Position numbers and translations under genes: made by a program
The notes under the pieces: model-generated
Told to the model about the DNA's origin: nothing
Seen by the model: the letters and a program-made list of their open reading frames with translations, nothing else
Databases searched by the model: none
In this document: in pieces, positions 14,481 to 22,362 of the stretch
Numbering within the stretch: position 1 is the first letter of the stretch
How the letters are laid out: each line of letters starts with the position of its first letter
Assembly (NCBI GenBank): GCA_036556985.1
Contig: DATBIK010000079.1
Coordinates: 1 to 27,318, forward strand
DNA from: JAPSGM01 sp036556985
Lineage (GTDB): Bacteria; Chloroflexota; Limnocylindria; QHBO01
Reading direction: 5' to 3'
Length of the DNA: 27,318 nt

Positions 14481-17324
14481 TCAGTCCGGGAGGGGGGCGG
14501 GGGTCTGATCCTCGACCGGGAGGGCGACGGTGTCGGCGGCAACGCCGGCGGCCGGGACGGCGCCGGCGGGCGGGCGGGCAGGCAGGAGCACGGTGGCGTC
14601 GCGCTCGCCGTCGAGCCGGCGGCCGGCCCAGGCCAGGACATCGTCGTCGTGCGTGAAGAGGACGACCTGGCGCTCCGCGCTGAGCCGATGCAGGACGTCG
14701 AGCAGCTCGTGCTTGCGGAGCGGGTCGGACTGGACCGTCACCTCGTCGAGAAGGAGCGGCGCGATCTCGCCGTTCGTGACGAGGTGCTCCGCCATCGCGA
14801 CGCGGAGCAGCAGGTAGATCTGCTCGCGAGTGCCCTCGGACAGGAGGCGCGCCTCGCGCCACTTTCCGGTGGCTGCTTCCTTGACGCGCACCGCCAGGTC
14901 GGCGGGGTCGACGCTGACGTCCACGTAGGCGCCCTGGCACACGGCCGGCAGCCAGCGCCCGATGGCCGATGCCAGCACCGGCGCCAGGCTGCGATGCACC
15001 CGCTCCTCCGCGCCGCGCAGGATGCTCAGCGTGCGGTCGAGCGTCTCGGCCAGGGCCAGGACCCGGGCGAGCTCGGCACGGGCGGCGAGCACCGACTCCT
15101 CGGCCTCGGCCACGTCCGGCAGGGCGTCGCGTCGCGCCTCGAGGTTGCCGCGCAGCGCGTCGTGGGCGCTCGTCGCGGCCCGCAGCTCCTCGGAGCGCCG
15201 CGCCACCCGTGTCTCGATCTCGGCCGGTGGCTCGTCCGGCGGCGAGACTGATCCTCCGAGTTCCGCCGCGAGGGTGGCGGCCGCTGCCTCGAGGCCCGAG
15301 GCACGTTCGTCGAGCTCGGACAGCGACGCGCCGTCGAGCAGCGACTGGAGGCGCTGCCATTCCCCGATGGCGGCCTCGTTGCGGCGCAGGTCCTCGCCGC
15401 GCTGGCCCTGCCAGGCGCGCAGGCGATGCACGAGAACGTCGGGCGCTTCCTCCGCGCCGACGCCGAGGGCGGTGGCAACCGATCGAAGCCGGCGTTCGGC
15501 GGCTTCGGCGGCGGCGCGCGCCGCCTCGGCCGACAGCTCGGCGGCGCGGCGGGCCTGGAGCTCGCGCTCGAGCGCCGCGCGCCGTGCGACCGCCGCCGCA
15601 CGGGCAGCGCGCGACGCGCATGCCGACTCGTACGCCGCCCAGGCGGCCCGCGCCTCGTCGGCGGGCTCTCCGCCACGGGCGACGATGGCATCGGCGAGCC
15701 GTCCGCGCGCAACCTCGCGCCGCTCGGCGAGCTGCCGCCGGCGCGCCTCGCGATCGAGGCCTGCCCGGCGTGCCGCCGCGGCGGAGGCGATCCGATCGGC
15801 CAGGTCGTCGAGGGCGGCGGGATCGGTCGGCAGTCCCAGGGCACCGGCCTCGGCGGCCGCCGCGGTGCGATCGGCGTCGGCGGCGTGATACGCCTCGCGG
15901 TACGGGGCCAGTGCGGCTTCGGCGCGCGCCACCCGGGCGGCGGCGGCCCGCGCGGCCGCGCCGGTGAACCACCCGGCCGCGCCGGCGGCGATCCCGACGA
16001 CGAGCAGGAAGAGCACGGCCGCCAGCGCGGCGCCGGCGGCGACCAGGACGAGCCCACCCAGCAGGGCCGCGGCCCCACCGGCCAGGAAGGGTGCGCCCAG
16101 CGGGCTCCGGGCCGCGGCCGCGGCGCTGCGCGCGTCGTCGAGCTCGCGTTCGAGACGGGTCGCGTTCGGCAGCTGCGGATCGCGCAGCCGGCGGGCCAGG
16201 TCCCGCATGCGGCCCTCCTCGACGTCCGGCAGGGGCGTCTCGTGAGCATCTGGCTCATCACCGAGCTGGGTGAGGGCATCCTCGGCCAGCTCGAGCGCCC
16301 GGAGCGCCTCGCGCACCGACCCGTGCGGCTCCAGGTCCCCGGGCTCCAGGGCATCGGGGAGGCCGGCGAGTTCGGCCTCGAGCTCGGCCGCGGTCGACCC
16401 CTCGAGGGCGAGCGGCTGCGGGCGCGACGTCCAGGCGTCGATCGCCCCGGCGACCTCGTCCGCGCGCTCGTCGCGTGCGGCGAGCGCATCGGGCGGGGCT
16501 GGGTGCCGCGCGGCGAGCTCGGCCGCTTGCCGGTGGCGCCGGCGCGCGGTCGCCGCACGGAGGGCGGCGAGCTGCGCCTCCGCCTCACGCAGCTGGCGGC
16601 GCGCATGGTCGACGCGCCGCTCGAAGCCGTCGACCTCGGCGGAGCGCGCGAGGTATTCGTCGTGTTGGCGGCGCGCCTCGGCGAGCCGCGCCTCGAGGGC
16701 TGCGAGCCGGTCCTTCGCAGCCCGCAGCGGTCCGCGGGCACCCACGCGGTCGACGCCGACGGCGTCGCGCCGGAACGCCTCGAGCCGGGCGATCGCCTCG
16801 GCGGCGGTGGCATCGGTCCCCTGGGTGGCGGCGGCGCGCTGCATCTGCTCCTGCAGCTCGTCGGCCGCCTCCGTCACGGCCAGGATCTGGGCCTGGCTGA
16901 CCGAGATGGTGGCCGCGAACGCCTCGCGGTTCAGCCCCAGCCATCGCGACGCGTCGGGCGTGCCGTCCAAGATCTCGTGCGAGACGTCCCGTCCCAGCCC
17001 CACGTCGACGGCCCGGCAGTCGACCTTGCCGGCCAGGTCCTGGGTGATGTCGATGAGCCGCCCGTCGGCCAGGCGCAGCCGCGCCTCGACCGCCCAGGCG
17101 TCCTGCACGTCCCAGGGCCGGTGCCGCTCGGCGAGCTGCCGCTCCGCGGCGGTGCCCGGCCCCTTGCCTCGGCGCAGCCCGGTCAGCGCCAGGCGCAGCG
17201 CGGCGTGCCAGGTCGACTTGCCGGCCTCGTTCGGCCCGGAGACGACGGTCATGCCCGGCGCCAGCCGCAGCTCCTCGCCGCGGAACGGGCCGAACGCGCG
17301 AGCGACGATCTTCTCGATGCGCAT
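14481..17324 (-). CDS. YhaN/SbcC-like SMC-type ATPase with a central membrane segment
   Basis: 947 aa. Walker A GPNEAGKS is at 30-37, in the first 40 residues as in RecF/SbcC/Rad50 proteins. The C-terminus has a signature-like LSEGTREQIYLLLR and a Walker B PLLLDEVTVQSD, followed by a D-loop and HDDD switch region. Between the two ATPase halves are long Ala/Arg/Glu-rich coiled coils, broken near residues 410-455 by a hydrophobic stretch that looks like two membrane helices. It lies 3 nt after the phosphoesterase gene and would form an ATP-driven nuclease complex with it. The membrane segment and the short coils favour the YhaN type over true SbcC. Confidence 0.88.
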   Translation of the reverse strand: MRIEKIVARAFGPFRGEELRLAPGMTVVSGPNEAGKSTWHAALRLALTGLRRGKGPGTAAERQLAERHRPWDVQDAWAVEARLRLADGRLIDITQDLAGKVDCRAVDVGLGRDVSHEILDGTPDASRWLGLNREAFAATISVSQAQILAVTEAADELQEQMQRAAATQGTDATAAEAIARLEAFRRDAVGVDRVGARGPLRAAKDRLAALEARLAEARRQHDEYLARSAEVDGFERRVDHARRQLREAEAQLAALRAATARRRHRQAAELAARHPAPPDALAARDERADEVAGAIDAWTSRPQPLALEGSTAAELEAELAGLPDALEPGDLEPHGSVREALRALELAEDALTQLGDEPDAHETPLPDVEEGRMRDLARRLRDPQLPNATRLERELDDARSAAAAARSPLGAPFLAGGAAALLGGLVLVAAGAALAAVLFLLVVGIAAGAAGWFTGAAARAAAARVARAEAALAPYREAYHAADADRTAAAAEAGALGLPTDPAALDDLADRIASAAAARRAGLDREARRRQLAERREVARGRLADAIVARGGEPADEARAAWAAYESACASRAARAAAVARRAALERELQARRAAELSAEAARAAAEAAERRLRSVATALGVGAEEAPDVLVHRLRAWQGQRGEDLRRNEAAIGEWQRLQSLLDGASLSELDERASGLEAAAATLAAELGGSVSPPDEPPAEIETRVARRSEELRAATSAHDALRGNLEARRDALPDVAEAEESVLAARAELARVLALAETLDRTLSILRGAEERVHRSLAPVLASAIGRWLPAVCQGAYVDVSVDPADLAVRVKEAATGKWREARLLSEGTREQIYLLLRVAMAEHLVTNGEIAPLLLDEVTVQSDPLRKHELLDVLHRLSAERQVVLFTHDDDVLAWAGRRLDGERDATVLLPARPPAGAVPAAGVAADTVALPVEDQTPAPLPD

Positions 17325-17327
17325 CGG

Positions 17328-18422
17328 TCAGGCGACCTCCAGGTCCGCGCGTCCCTCGAGGGCGCGCAGGCCGGTGAGGAGCACGCGGCGACGTAGCTCC
17401 TCGTCTTCGATCGCCTCGAGCGCGTCGCGCGCGAACTCTCCGCGGACGGTCTGCTCGGCCCGGATGGTGTCCAGGTCATAGCCGACGCTGAGCTGCCCCG
17501 CGCGGACGACGAGGCCGTCGAGGTGCTCCCCCAGCCGGGCGAGGTCACGGACGTCCACGGAGGCGGCCGGCCCGAGCTCGCCGACGAGGGTGACCCGCAC
17601 GCAGCCGGCCAGCCCGCCGACTGCCGCGGTGATCGCGGCGCGAACGTCGTCCTCGTGCGCCGCGCCGTCCAGGGCGACGGTCACGTCGTGGACCTGGCTG
17701 ACGGCCACGGACCGGCGCTCGCGGCTCACCGAGCCGTCCGGGCCGATAGTGGCGATCACGGCGCCGCGCTCCCCCTCCTCGCCGAACTCGAGTGGGTCCG
17801 GGTTGCCGGGATAGGTGTGGCGGTCGGCGTCGCGCGGCAGGTGGTAGTGGCCGAGGAAGGCGTGGGCGATGCCTGCCTCGGCGATCTCGCGGGCGTCGAA
17901 CGGAGCATGCGGCTGCTTGCCCTCCTCCTGCCAGCCGAGGAGGCTGCGCTCCGAGGCATGCGCCAGGGCGAGGTGCTGGCCCCCGCGATCGGGCCGGAAG
18001 CCGGCGAAGAAGCCGTCCGTGTTGGCCGGCGCGCGGTGCGCGGCGCCCCACAGGGTGAGGCCATCGGCCAGCGTCACCGGTGTCAGCCGCGCCTCGCGGA
18101 AGACATGGACGTTCGGCGACCAGTCGACGAGGGCGTACGGCGAGCGCTCCGAGAGCCAGTCGTGGTTGCCGGCGGCGAGGAAGACGGGGACATCGGTGCG
18201 GGCCAGGCTCGAACGCAGGAACTCCACGGTGTCCGGGCTGACCCGCTCGTGCTCGAACAGGTCGCCGGCGGAGAGGATGGCGTCCACGCGCTCCTCCTCG
18301 GCCACGGCCAGGATGCGGGTCAGCGTCTCGCGGCGGTTGCGACGACGGGAACGGGCCGTCTCCGGCGACGCCCAGGCGAACGGGGCATCGAGGTGGAGGT
18401 CGGCGAAGAGGAGCAGCTTCAC
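17328..18422 (-). CDS. YhaO/SbcD-like metallophosphoesterase (DNA nuclease subunit)
   Basis: 364 aa. Calcineurin-like metal-site motifs appear in order: ADLHLD at 7-12 (Asp8, His10), GDLFEH at 53-58 (Asp54), GNHDW at 85-89 (Asn86, His87), LAHAS near 171-175 and GHYHLP near 212-217. This is the Mre11/SbcD fold, a Mn-dependent nuclease acting on double-strand breaks or blocked ends. The C-terminal third is a capping/partner-binding region. The start is GTG at 18422, where the sequence MKLLLFADLH fits the family. The partner ATPase begins 3 nt after the stop, so the two form a two-subunit complex. Confidence 0.9.
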   Translation of the reverse strand: MKLLLFADLHLDAPFAWASPETARSRRRNRRETLTRILAVAEEERVDAILSAGDLFEHERVSPDTVEFLRSSLARTDVPVFLAAGNHDWLSERSPYALVDWSPNVHVFREARLTPVTLADGLTLWGAAHRAPANTDGFFAGFRPDRGGQHLALAHASERSLLGWQEEGKQPHAPFDAREIAEAGIAHAFLGHYHLPRDADRHTYPGNPDPLEFGEEGERGAVIATIGPDGSVSRERRSVAVSQVHDVTVALDGAAHEDDVRAAITAAVGGLAGCVRVTLVGELGPAASVDVRDLARLGEHLDGLVVRAGQLSVGYDLDTIRAEQTVRGEFARDALEAIEDEELRRRVLLTGLRALEGRADLEVA

Positions 18423-18491
18423 GCCAGCGAAGCCTACTCAAGGTCGTGACAGCTAGGCCGTCGCATTTCGCGCTCCGCTGGGGCGCGACGC

Positions 18492-18647
18492 TCAGGCCTC
18501 GGGCGATTCCCCGGGGCGCGGCAGGTTCAGGAGCAGGATGGCGAGGGCGGGGATCAGGAGGATGTGGATGAGCCCGCCGAAGGTCGCCCCGGTCACGAGC
18601 AGCGACAGCCAGAGCATGACGAGGCTGACCGCCGCAATCCACCGCAT
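18492..18647 (-). CDS. 51-aa membrane protein, lmo0937/DUF5670-like
   Basis: 51 aa with two hydrophobic segments (about 3-20 and 22-44) around a TGATFGGLIHILL turn. The GGLIHILL core is typical of the small lmo0937-type membrane proteins, often stress-induced and of unknown function. ATG 18647 begins 8 nt after the 48-aa gene's stop. An open frame extends farther upstream, but it overlaps the 48-aa gene and its residues are not hydrophobic. It is the last of a run of three tiny membrane genes after peroxiredoxin. Confidence 0.75.
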   Translation of the reverse strand: MRWIAAVSLVMLWLSLLVTGATFGGLIHILLIPALAILLLNLPRPGESPEA

Positions 18648-18655
18648 GGCCGAGC

Positions 18656-18802
18656 TCAGGAGCGCGCCTCGCGCTCGTTGATGAGCTGGATGACGAGGAG
18701 CACGGCCGCCGCCACGAGAAGAAGGTTCACGAGCGGCCCCCATGCCAGCAGGAGGCCGATGAACCAGGCCAGCAACACGATCGCGGTGAGGATCCAGATC
18801 AC
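18656..18802 (-). CDS. 48-aa membrane protein, second lmo0937-like paralogue
   Basis: 48 aa with a GTG start, reading VIWILTAIVLLAWFIG at the N-terminus and ending INEREARS. It has two hydrophobic segments (about 2-20 and 22-41) with a WGPLVNLLL turn; its size and layout match the 51-aa neighbour. The GTG overlaps the stop of the preceding 36-aa frame by 4 nt (GTGA), which supports a real, coupled gene despite its size. Confidence 0.65.
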   Translation of the reverse strand: MIWILTAIVLLAWFIGLLLAWGPLVNLLLVAAAVLLVIQLINEREARS

Positions 18803-18909
18803 GTCAGCACCCACATGAAGGCGAGGACGACGATCACCACGGCGAGAGCCACGACGGTGACGCCCAGCGACTGGAGCAGGATCGCGCCACGCCGCTCGCC
18901 CCGGCTCAC
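18799..18909 (-). CDS. 36-aa single-TM small protein
   Basis: 36 aa with a GTG start, a basic N-terminus (SRGERRGA) and one hydrophobic helix (about 9-34) ending FMWVLT. It overlaps the peroxiredoxin stop by 4 nt (GTGA) and the 48-aa gene start by 4 nt (GTGA). The positive-inside pattern and the double coupling make translation likely. Function is unknown. Confidence 0.6.
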   Translation of the reverse strand: MSRGERRGAILLQSLGVTVVALAVVIVVLAFMWVLT

Positions 18910-19367
18910 GCGGCGATCGCCTCCAGGATGAGGTCGACGTGCTCGGCCGGCTTCACCCGCTCGAGGACGTGCTCGATTCTGCCATCGGGACCGATGATGA
19001 AGCTCGACCGCTCGACGCCCTGGTAGCTGCGTCCCATGTACGTCTTGTCCACCCACACCCCGTAGGCGTCCGCGACCCGATGCCCCACGTCGGCGAGCAG
19101 GCGGTACGGCAGCGAGTACTTGTCGCGGAACTTCACGTGGCTCGCCACCGAATCGGGCGAGACGCCGTAGACCTCGATGCCGGCATCGGTCACGCGCTCC
19201 ATGTTGTCGCGCATCGAGCAGGCCTGCGAGGTGCAGCCGGCGGTGTCGTCCTTCGGGTAGAAGTAGAGCAGGTAGCGCCGCCCGAGCAGCCCGTCGCGGG
19301 TCACCATGCTGCCGTCGTCGGCGGGGAGGCTGAAGTCGGGCGCCGGCTCGCCGGGCTGGGGCTTCAT
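18906..19367 (-). CDS. bcp: Peroxiredoxin Q / bacterioferritin comigratory protein
   Basis: 153 aa, normal for the family. The thioredoxin-fold peroxidase motif YFYPKDDTAGCTSQAC (35-50) gives the peroxidatic Cys45 and the resolving Cys50, the atypical 2-Cys layout of PrxQ/Bcp. SDS-like segments GVSPDS and the FIIGPDGRI strand also match. It reduces peroxides in the cytoplasm using thioredoxin. Start is ATG 19367 (MKPQPGEPAPDF); another ATG 9 nt upstream is possible, and neither has a clear ribosome site. It heads a chain of coupled tiny membrane genes. Confidence 0.93.
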   Translation of the reverse strand: MKPQPGEPAPDFSLPADDGSMVTRDGLLGRRYLLYFYPKDDTAGCTSQACSMRDNMERVTDAGIEVYGVSPDSVASHVKFRDKYSLPYRLLADVGHRVADAYGVWVDKTYMGRSYQGVERSSFIIGPDGRIEHVLERVKPAEHVDLILEAIAA

Positions 19368-19393
19368 GGCGCGCATCGTAGCGCAGCGCGCCG

Positions 19394-20383
19394 CTACTGC
19401 ACCCCGCCGCCCATCTCCTCGATGGCGAGCAGCACCGGCGGCAGCTCGCGCGGCGCGATCCGCGCCGCCAGGTCCCCGGCGAGCTCGCCGATGAGCGCGT
19501 CGTCTGCCTCCGCCAGGTCGTGGCCGGCACCCGCCACGAGGCGGCGCGTCGGCTGGTTGCCAGCCTCGCGCAGGGCCACCTCCAGGAGCGCCGACTCGTC
19601 GGGCGCGGCCCACGCGTCGTCGTTGCCGTGCACGAGCGCCACCGAGCGGTGGAGCATGGTGGCCAGCGCCAGGTTCGGGGTGTGGATCGCCTGCTCCAGC
19701 CCCGCGAGCTCGACGTCGACCGCCTCTCCCCGGCGCAGGTGCAGTCGGACCGATGCCTCCCGTCGCTCGGCCCGCTCGACCATCTCCTCGCTGGCGCGGT
19801 CCTGGGCCGCCACCACGGGGTGCTCGCGATCTGCGCCGGTGCGCGCGCGCTCCCCGACGCCGCGGCGCAGGAGGTCGCGTCCCGACCGGGCGCCCGGACC
19901 GATGAGGGTCAGCGCGCTGACCGCCGGGTCGCCGATCGCCACCGACAGCGCCAGCGTGGCGCCCTCACCGTGCCCCACCATGCCGGTACGCCGCAGGTCG
20001 AGCGCACCGTGGGAGCGCATGGCGGCGATCATGTCGCGCGCGTCGTCGATGCGGGTGAAGAGCGAGGTCGCCTCCCACGCCCCGTCGGAGGCGCCGCAGC
20101 CGCGCGGGTCACAGCGCAGGCTGGCAACGCCCTGGGTCGCCAGCGCATCGGCCAGGCGGGCGAGCAGGCCTTGGCTAGCGCCCGCGTCCGCGGGTGCGAA
20201 CCAGGTCGGGTGGCCAGCCCGGTCCCAGGCCCCGTCCCGGTCGCGCGGCAGCCAGGAGGGGAGGAGCAGCGCATTCGGGTACCGGCCGCGACGCTCCGGC
20301 GGCGGCGGATCGTCCGGCAGCATCAGCGTGCCGGCCAGGGTGATGTCGCCGGCACGGACGCGCAGCTCCTCGGAACGCGGCAT
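19394..20383 (-). CDS. Alpha/beta hydrolase-fold protein lacking the usual serine nucleophile
   Basis: 329 aa. The fold is recognisable: LRCDPRGCGASDG at 89-101 (oxyanion/loop region after strand 4), the nucleophile elbow MVGHGEGA at 135-142, an acid-residue loop VALVHGNDDAWAAPDES, and a histidine in AGAGHDLAEADDAL. In active members the elbow is G-x-S-x-G; here residue 139 is Gly (GHGEG), so the catalytic Ser is missing. The acid and His positions seem kept. No signal peptide is seen. Start is ATG 20383; an upstream in-frame ATG at 20428 would run into the repeat region. The bcp start is 26 nt after its stop, so the two may be co-transcribed. It may be a pseudo-enzyme or use another nucleophile. 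Confidence 0.8.
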   Translation of the reverse strand: MPRSEELRVRAGDITLAGTLMLPDDPPPPERRGRYPNALLLPSWLPRDRDGAWDRAGHPTWFAPADAGASQGLLARLADALATQGVASLRCDPRGCGASDGAWEATSLFTRIDDARDMIAAMRSHGALDLRRTGMVGHGEGATLALSVAIGDPAVSALTLIGPGARSGRDLLRRGVGERARTGADREHPVVAAQDRASEEMVERAERREASVRLHLRRGEAVDVELAGLEQAIHTPNLALATMLHRSVALVHGNDDAWAAPDESALLEVALREAGNQPTRRLVAGAGHDLAEADDALIGELAGDLAARIAPRELPPVLLAIEEMGGGVQ

Positions 20384-20767
20384 GCCCCGAGGGTACTCCG
20401 TGTCGGCCAACGGGCTGGACACCGCCACCGTCGCTTCGATCTACCGATCTATCGGCGGATCCGCACCTAGATGGTGTCCCGGGTGCGCCCTGACCGATCT
20501 ATCGGTGCCCCCACACCGGAACGGCACTGCCGGGCTACCCTCAGGCTCACCCTGTACCGATAGATGTGACAAGCAGAGCCCAGACTCGCGTTCCGGTGCA
20601 TTGCCGCCGATGGATCGGTACGCCAGCGCGGCGTGGGGCCCAGTGTGGCAGCGCATCACGGCAAGCCAGCGGGATCCTCCGGGTGCGACCGTCCCGGCAC
20701 CACCGTCGGGTTGGCGACGGCGGCCACCTGGTGTATCCGCACCCCTCCGGCAACTACACGGGACGCG
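20384..20767. other. 384-nt gene-free region with a nested inverted repeat
   Basis: No frame here has homology, a ribosome site or plausible composition. It holds the 179-bp repeat element (20442-20620) and a 6-bp hairpin CCGTCG-GGTTGG-CGACGG at 20703-20720, which might end transcription of the minus-strand flavoprotein but has no U-tract. It must also hold the promoter of the hydrolase gene, which I cannot pin down. Confidence 0.6.
20442..20620. repeat. 179-bp nested inverted-repeat element, MITE-like
   Basis: Outer arms: TACCGATCTATCGGCGG (20442-20458) and CCGCCGATGGATCGGTA (20604-20620), 17 bp with one mismatch that becomes G-U in RNA. After a 4x4 internal gap GCACC (20463-20467) pairs with GGTGC (20595-20599) in the same register. 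Inner arms: ATCTATCGGT (20497-20506) and ACCGATAGAT (20556-20565), a perfect 10 bp. All three pairs share one centre at 20531. The same box (ACCGATCYATCGG) occurs four times, 50 nt apart within each arm. If the flanking TA is taken as a target duplication, the terminal repeat is the 15-nt CCGATCTATCGGCGG, as in MITEs mobilised by IS630/Tc1-type transposases. A structured RNA or protein-binding array is the alternative. Confidence 0.75.
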
Positions 20768-22357
20768 TCAGCTGTCGGTCCGGGCTCGATCCCTGAGGAT
20801 GCGATCGGCCGCGTTGCGCCCGGGGGCCCCCATCACGCAGCCGCCCGGGTGCGTGCCGGAGCCGCACTGGTAGTAGCCGTGGATCGGCGTCCGGTACTGC
20901 GACCACCCCGGCGCCGGGCGGAAGAAGAACATCTGGGGAGCCAGGAACTCGCCGGCGAAGATGTTCCCCTCGGTGAGGCCGGTGACCCGCTCGATGTCCA
21001 GCGGCGTCACCACCTCCCGCTGCAGGACGAGGTCGCCGAAGCCGGGGAAGAAGCGCTCGAGGGTGGCCTGCACGCGATCGGCCATCGGCTCCCGCTCGGC
21101 GTCCCAGTCCGACTCGCGCAGGTGGTAGGGCGTGTACTGCACGAAGCAGGACAGCACGTGCTTGCCGGGCGGCGCCATGTCCGGGTCGATCGTCGACTGG
21201 ATGGCGCAGTCGATGTACGGCTCGTCCGGGTACCAGCCGTACTTCGCCGCGTCGAAGGCGCGCTCGAGGTAGTCCATCGACGGACCGATGTTCATGAAGC
21301 CGCGGTAGATATCCGGGCCGTTGCCCAGGGTCGGGTGCGCCGGCAGCCCGTCGAGCGCGAAGTTCACCTTCGAGCTCACGCCCTGGAACTTCATGCGGCG
21401 GATGTCCTCGACGAGGTCGTCCGGCAGCTCGCGCGGCTCGACGAGCTCGAGGAGGGTCCGTCGCGGGTCGAGGGCGCTGACGACGACGTCGGCCGCGATC
21501 TCCGTCCCGTCGCGGAGCGCCACGCCGGTCGCCTCCCCGTCGCGGGTGAGCACCCGATCCACCGGCGACTCCAGGCGGATCTCCGCCCCGAAGGCTTCGG
21601 CCGCGCGGGCCAGCACCTGGGTGAAGCCGCCGTTGCCGCCCTTGTGGAAGGCCCACGTGCCGAAGTCGCCGTCGTGCTCCCCGAGCGAGTGGAACAGGAG
21701 CACCAGCCCGGACCCCTGCGAGCGCGGGCCGACCTTGGAGCCGATGATCCCCGACGATGCCAGCCAGCCCTTCAGCAGCTCGTCGGTGAAGTAGTCGTCC
21801 AGGAAGTCGGCGGCGCTGCCGGTCAGCAGCCGCACCGCGTTGTGCAGGGTCCGCTTGTCGAGCCTGCGCAGCCGGGAGCCGAGCGCCGCCATGGCCACGA
21901 GCTCCTCGGGATCGTCGCTGAAAATGTCCGGCGGGGCCATGTCGAGCAGCGGCTTGATGGCCTGGCAGACGAGGTCCATGTCGTGCCCGTACTGCTCGTA
22001 GGCATCGGCGTCGTGTGGGGAGTGGCGGATGATCTCGCGCAGGTTCTCGTCGTGGTCGCGGCTGAAGAGCAGGTAGTCGCCATCGGCCCCCGGCGCGAAG
22101 CGTGTGGACATGAGGAGCGGCAGGAAGCCGTGCTTCGTGAGCTCCAGCTCGTGGATGATCTGCGGCCGCAGCAGGCTGAGCGCGTAGCTGAAGGTCGTGA
22201 AGTGGAAGCCGGGGCGCAGCTCCTCGGTGATGGCGGCGCCGCCCACCAGGTGCCGCTGCTCGAGGATCAGCGTCCGGAGGCCGCCGCGCGCCAGGTAGGC
22301 GCCGTTCACCAGTCCGTTGTGGCCGCCGCCAATGACGATCGCGTCGTATCGGTCCAT
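20768..22357 (-). CDS. CrtI/PYROXD2-like FAD-dependent oxidoreductase
   Basis: 529 aa. The N-terminal dinucleotide fold has VIGGGHNGLVNGAYLARGG at 8-26, followed by LEQRHLVGGAA. The C-terminus has the family signature CGSGTHPGGCVMGAPGRNAA, which closes the FAD site. This is the phytoene desaturase-related group that includes animal PYROXD2, not necessarily a carotenoid enzyme. No other carotenoid gene (CrtB, CrtE) is in the window. The ATG at 22357 follows the GcvT-family stop by 5 nt, with TGAGGCAG as stop plus ribosome site. The tight pairing with a folate-type demethylase suggests an amine or N-methyl substrate, by inference. Confidence 0.88.
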   Translation of the reverse strand: MDRYDAIVIGGGHNGLVNGAYLARGGLRTLILEQRHLVGGAAITEELRPGFHFTTFSYALSLLRPQIIHELELTKHGFLPLLMSTRFAPGADGDYLLFSRDHDENLREIIRHSPHDADAYEQYGHDMDLVCQAIKPLLDMAPPDIFSDDPEELVAMAALGSRLRRLDKRTLHNAVRLLTGSAADFLDDYFTDELLKGWLASSGIIGSKVGPRSQGSGLVLLFHSLGEHDGDFGTWAFHKGGNGGFTQVLARAAEAFGAEIRLESPVDRVLTRDGEATGVALRDGTEIAADVVVSALDPRRTLLELVEPRELPDDLVEDIRRMKFQGVSSKVNFALDGLPAHPTLGNGPDIYRGFMNIGPSMDYLERAFDAAKYGWYPDEPYIDCAIQSTIDPDMAPPGKHVLSCFVQYTPYHLRESDWDAEREPMADRVQATLERFFPGFGDLVLQREVVTPLDIERVTGLTEGNIFAGEFLAPQMFFFRPAPGWSQYRTPIHGYYQCGSGTHPGGCVMGAPGRNAADRILRDRARTDS

Positions 22358-22362
22358 CTGCC

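Noticed and set aside
14481..18422. Phage-defence nuclease island
   Set aside because: The pair matches housekeeping YhaO/YhaN-type repair proteins, and no other defence gene, integrase or att site surrounds it.
20441..20659. 72-aa minus-strand open frame in the repeat region
   Set aside because: It is made from the inverted repeats themselves, with no ribosome site or hydrophobic or family pattern.
20768..22357. Phytoene desaturase of a carotenoid cluster
   Set aside because: No phytoene synthase, GGPP synthase or cyclase is present; the partner is a GcvT-family gene.
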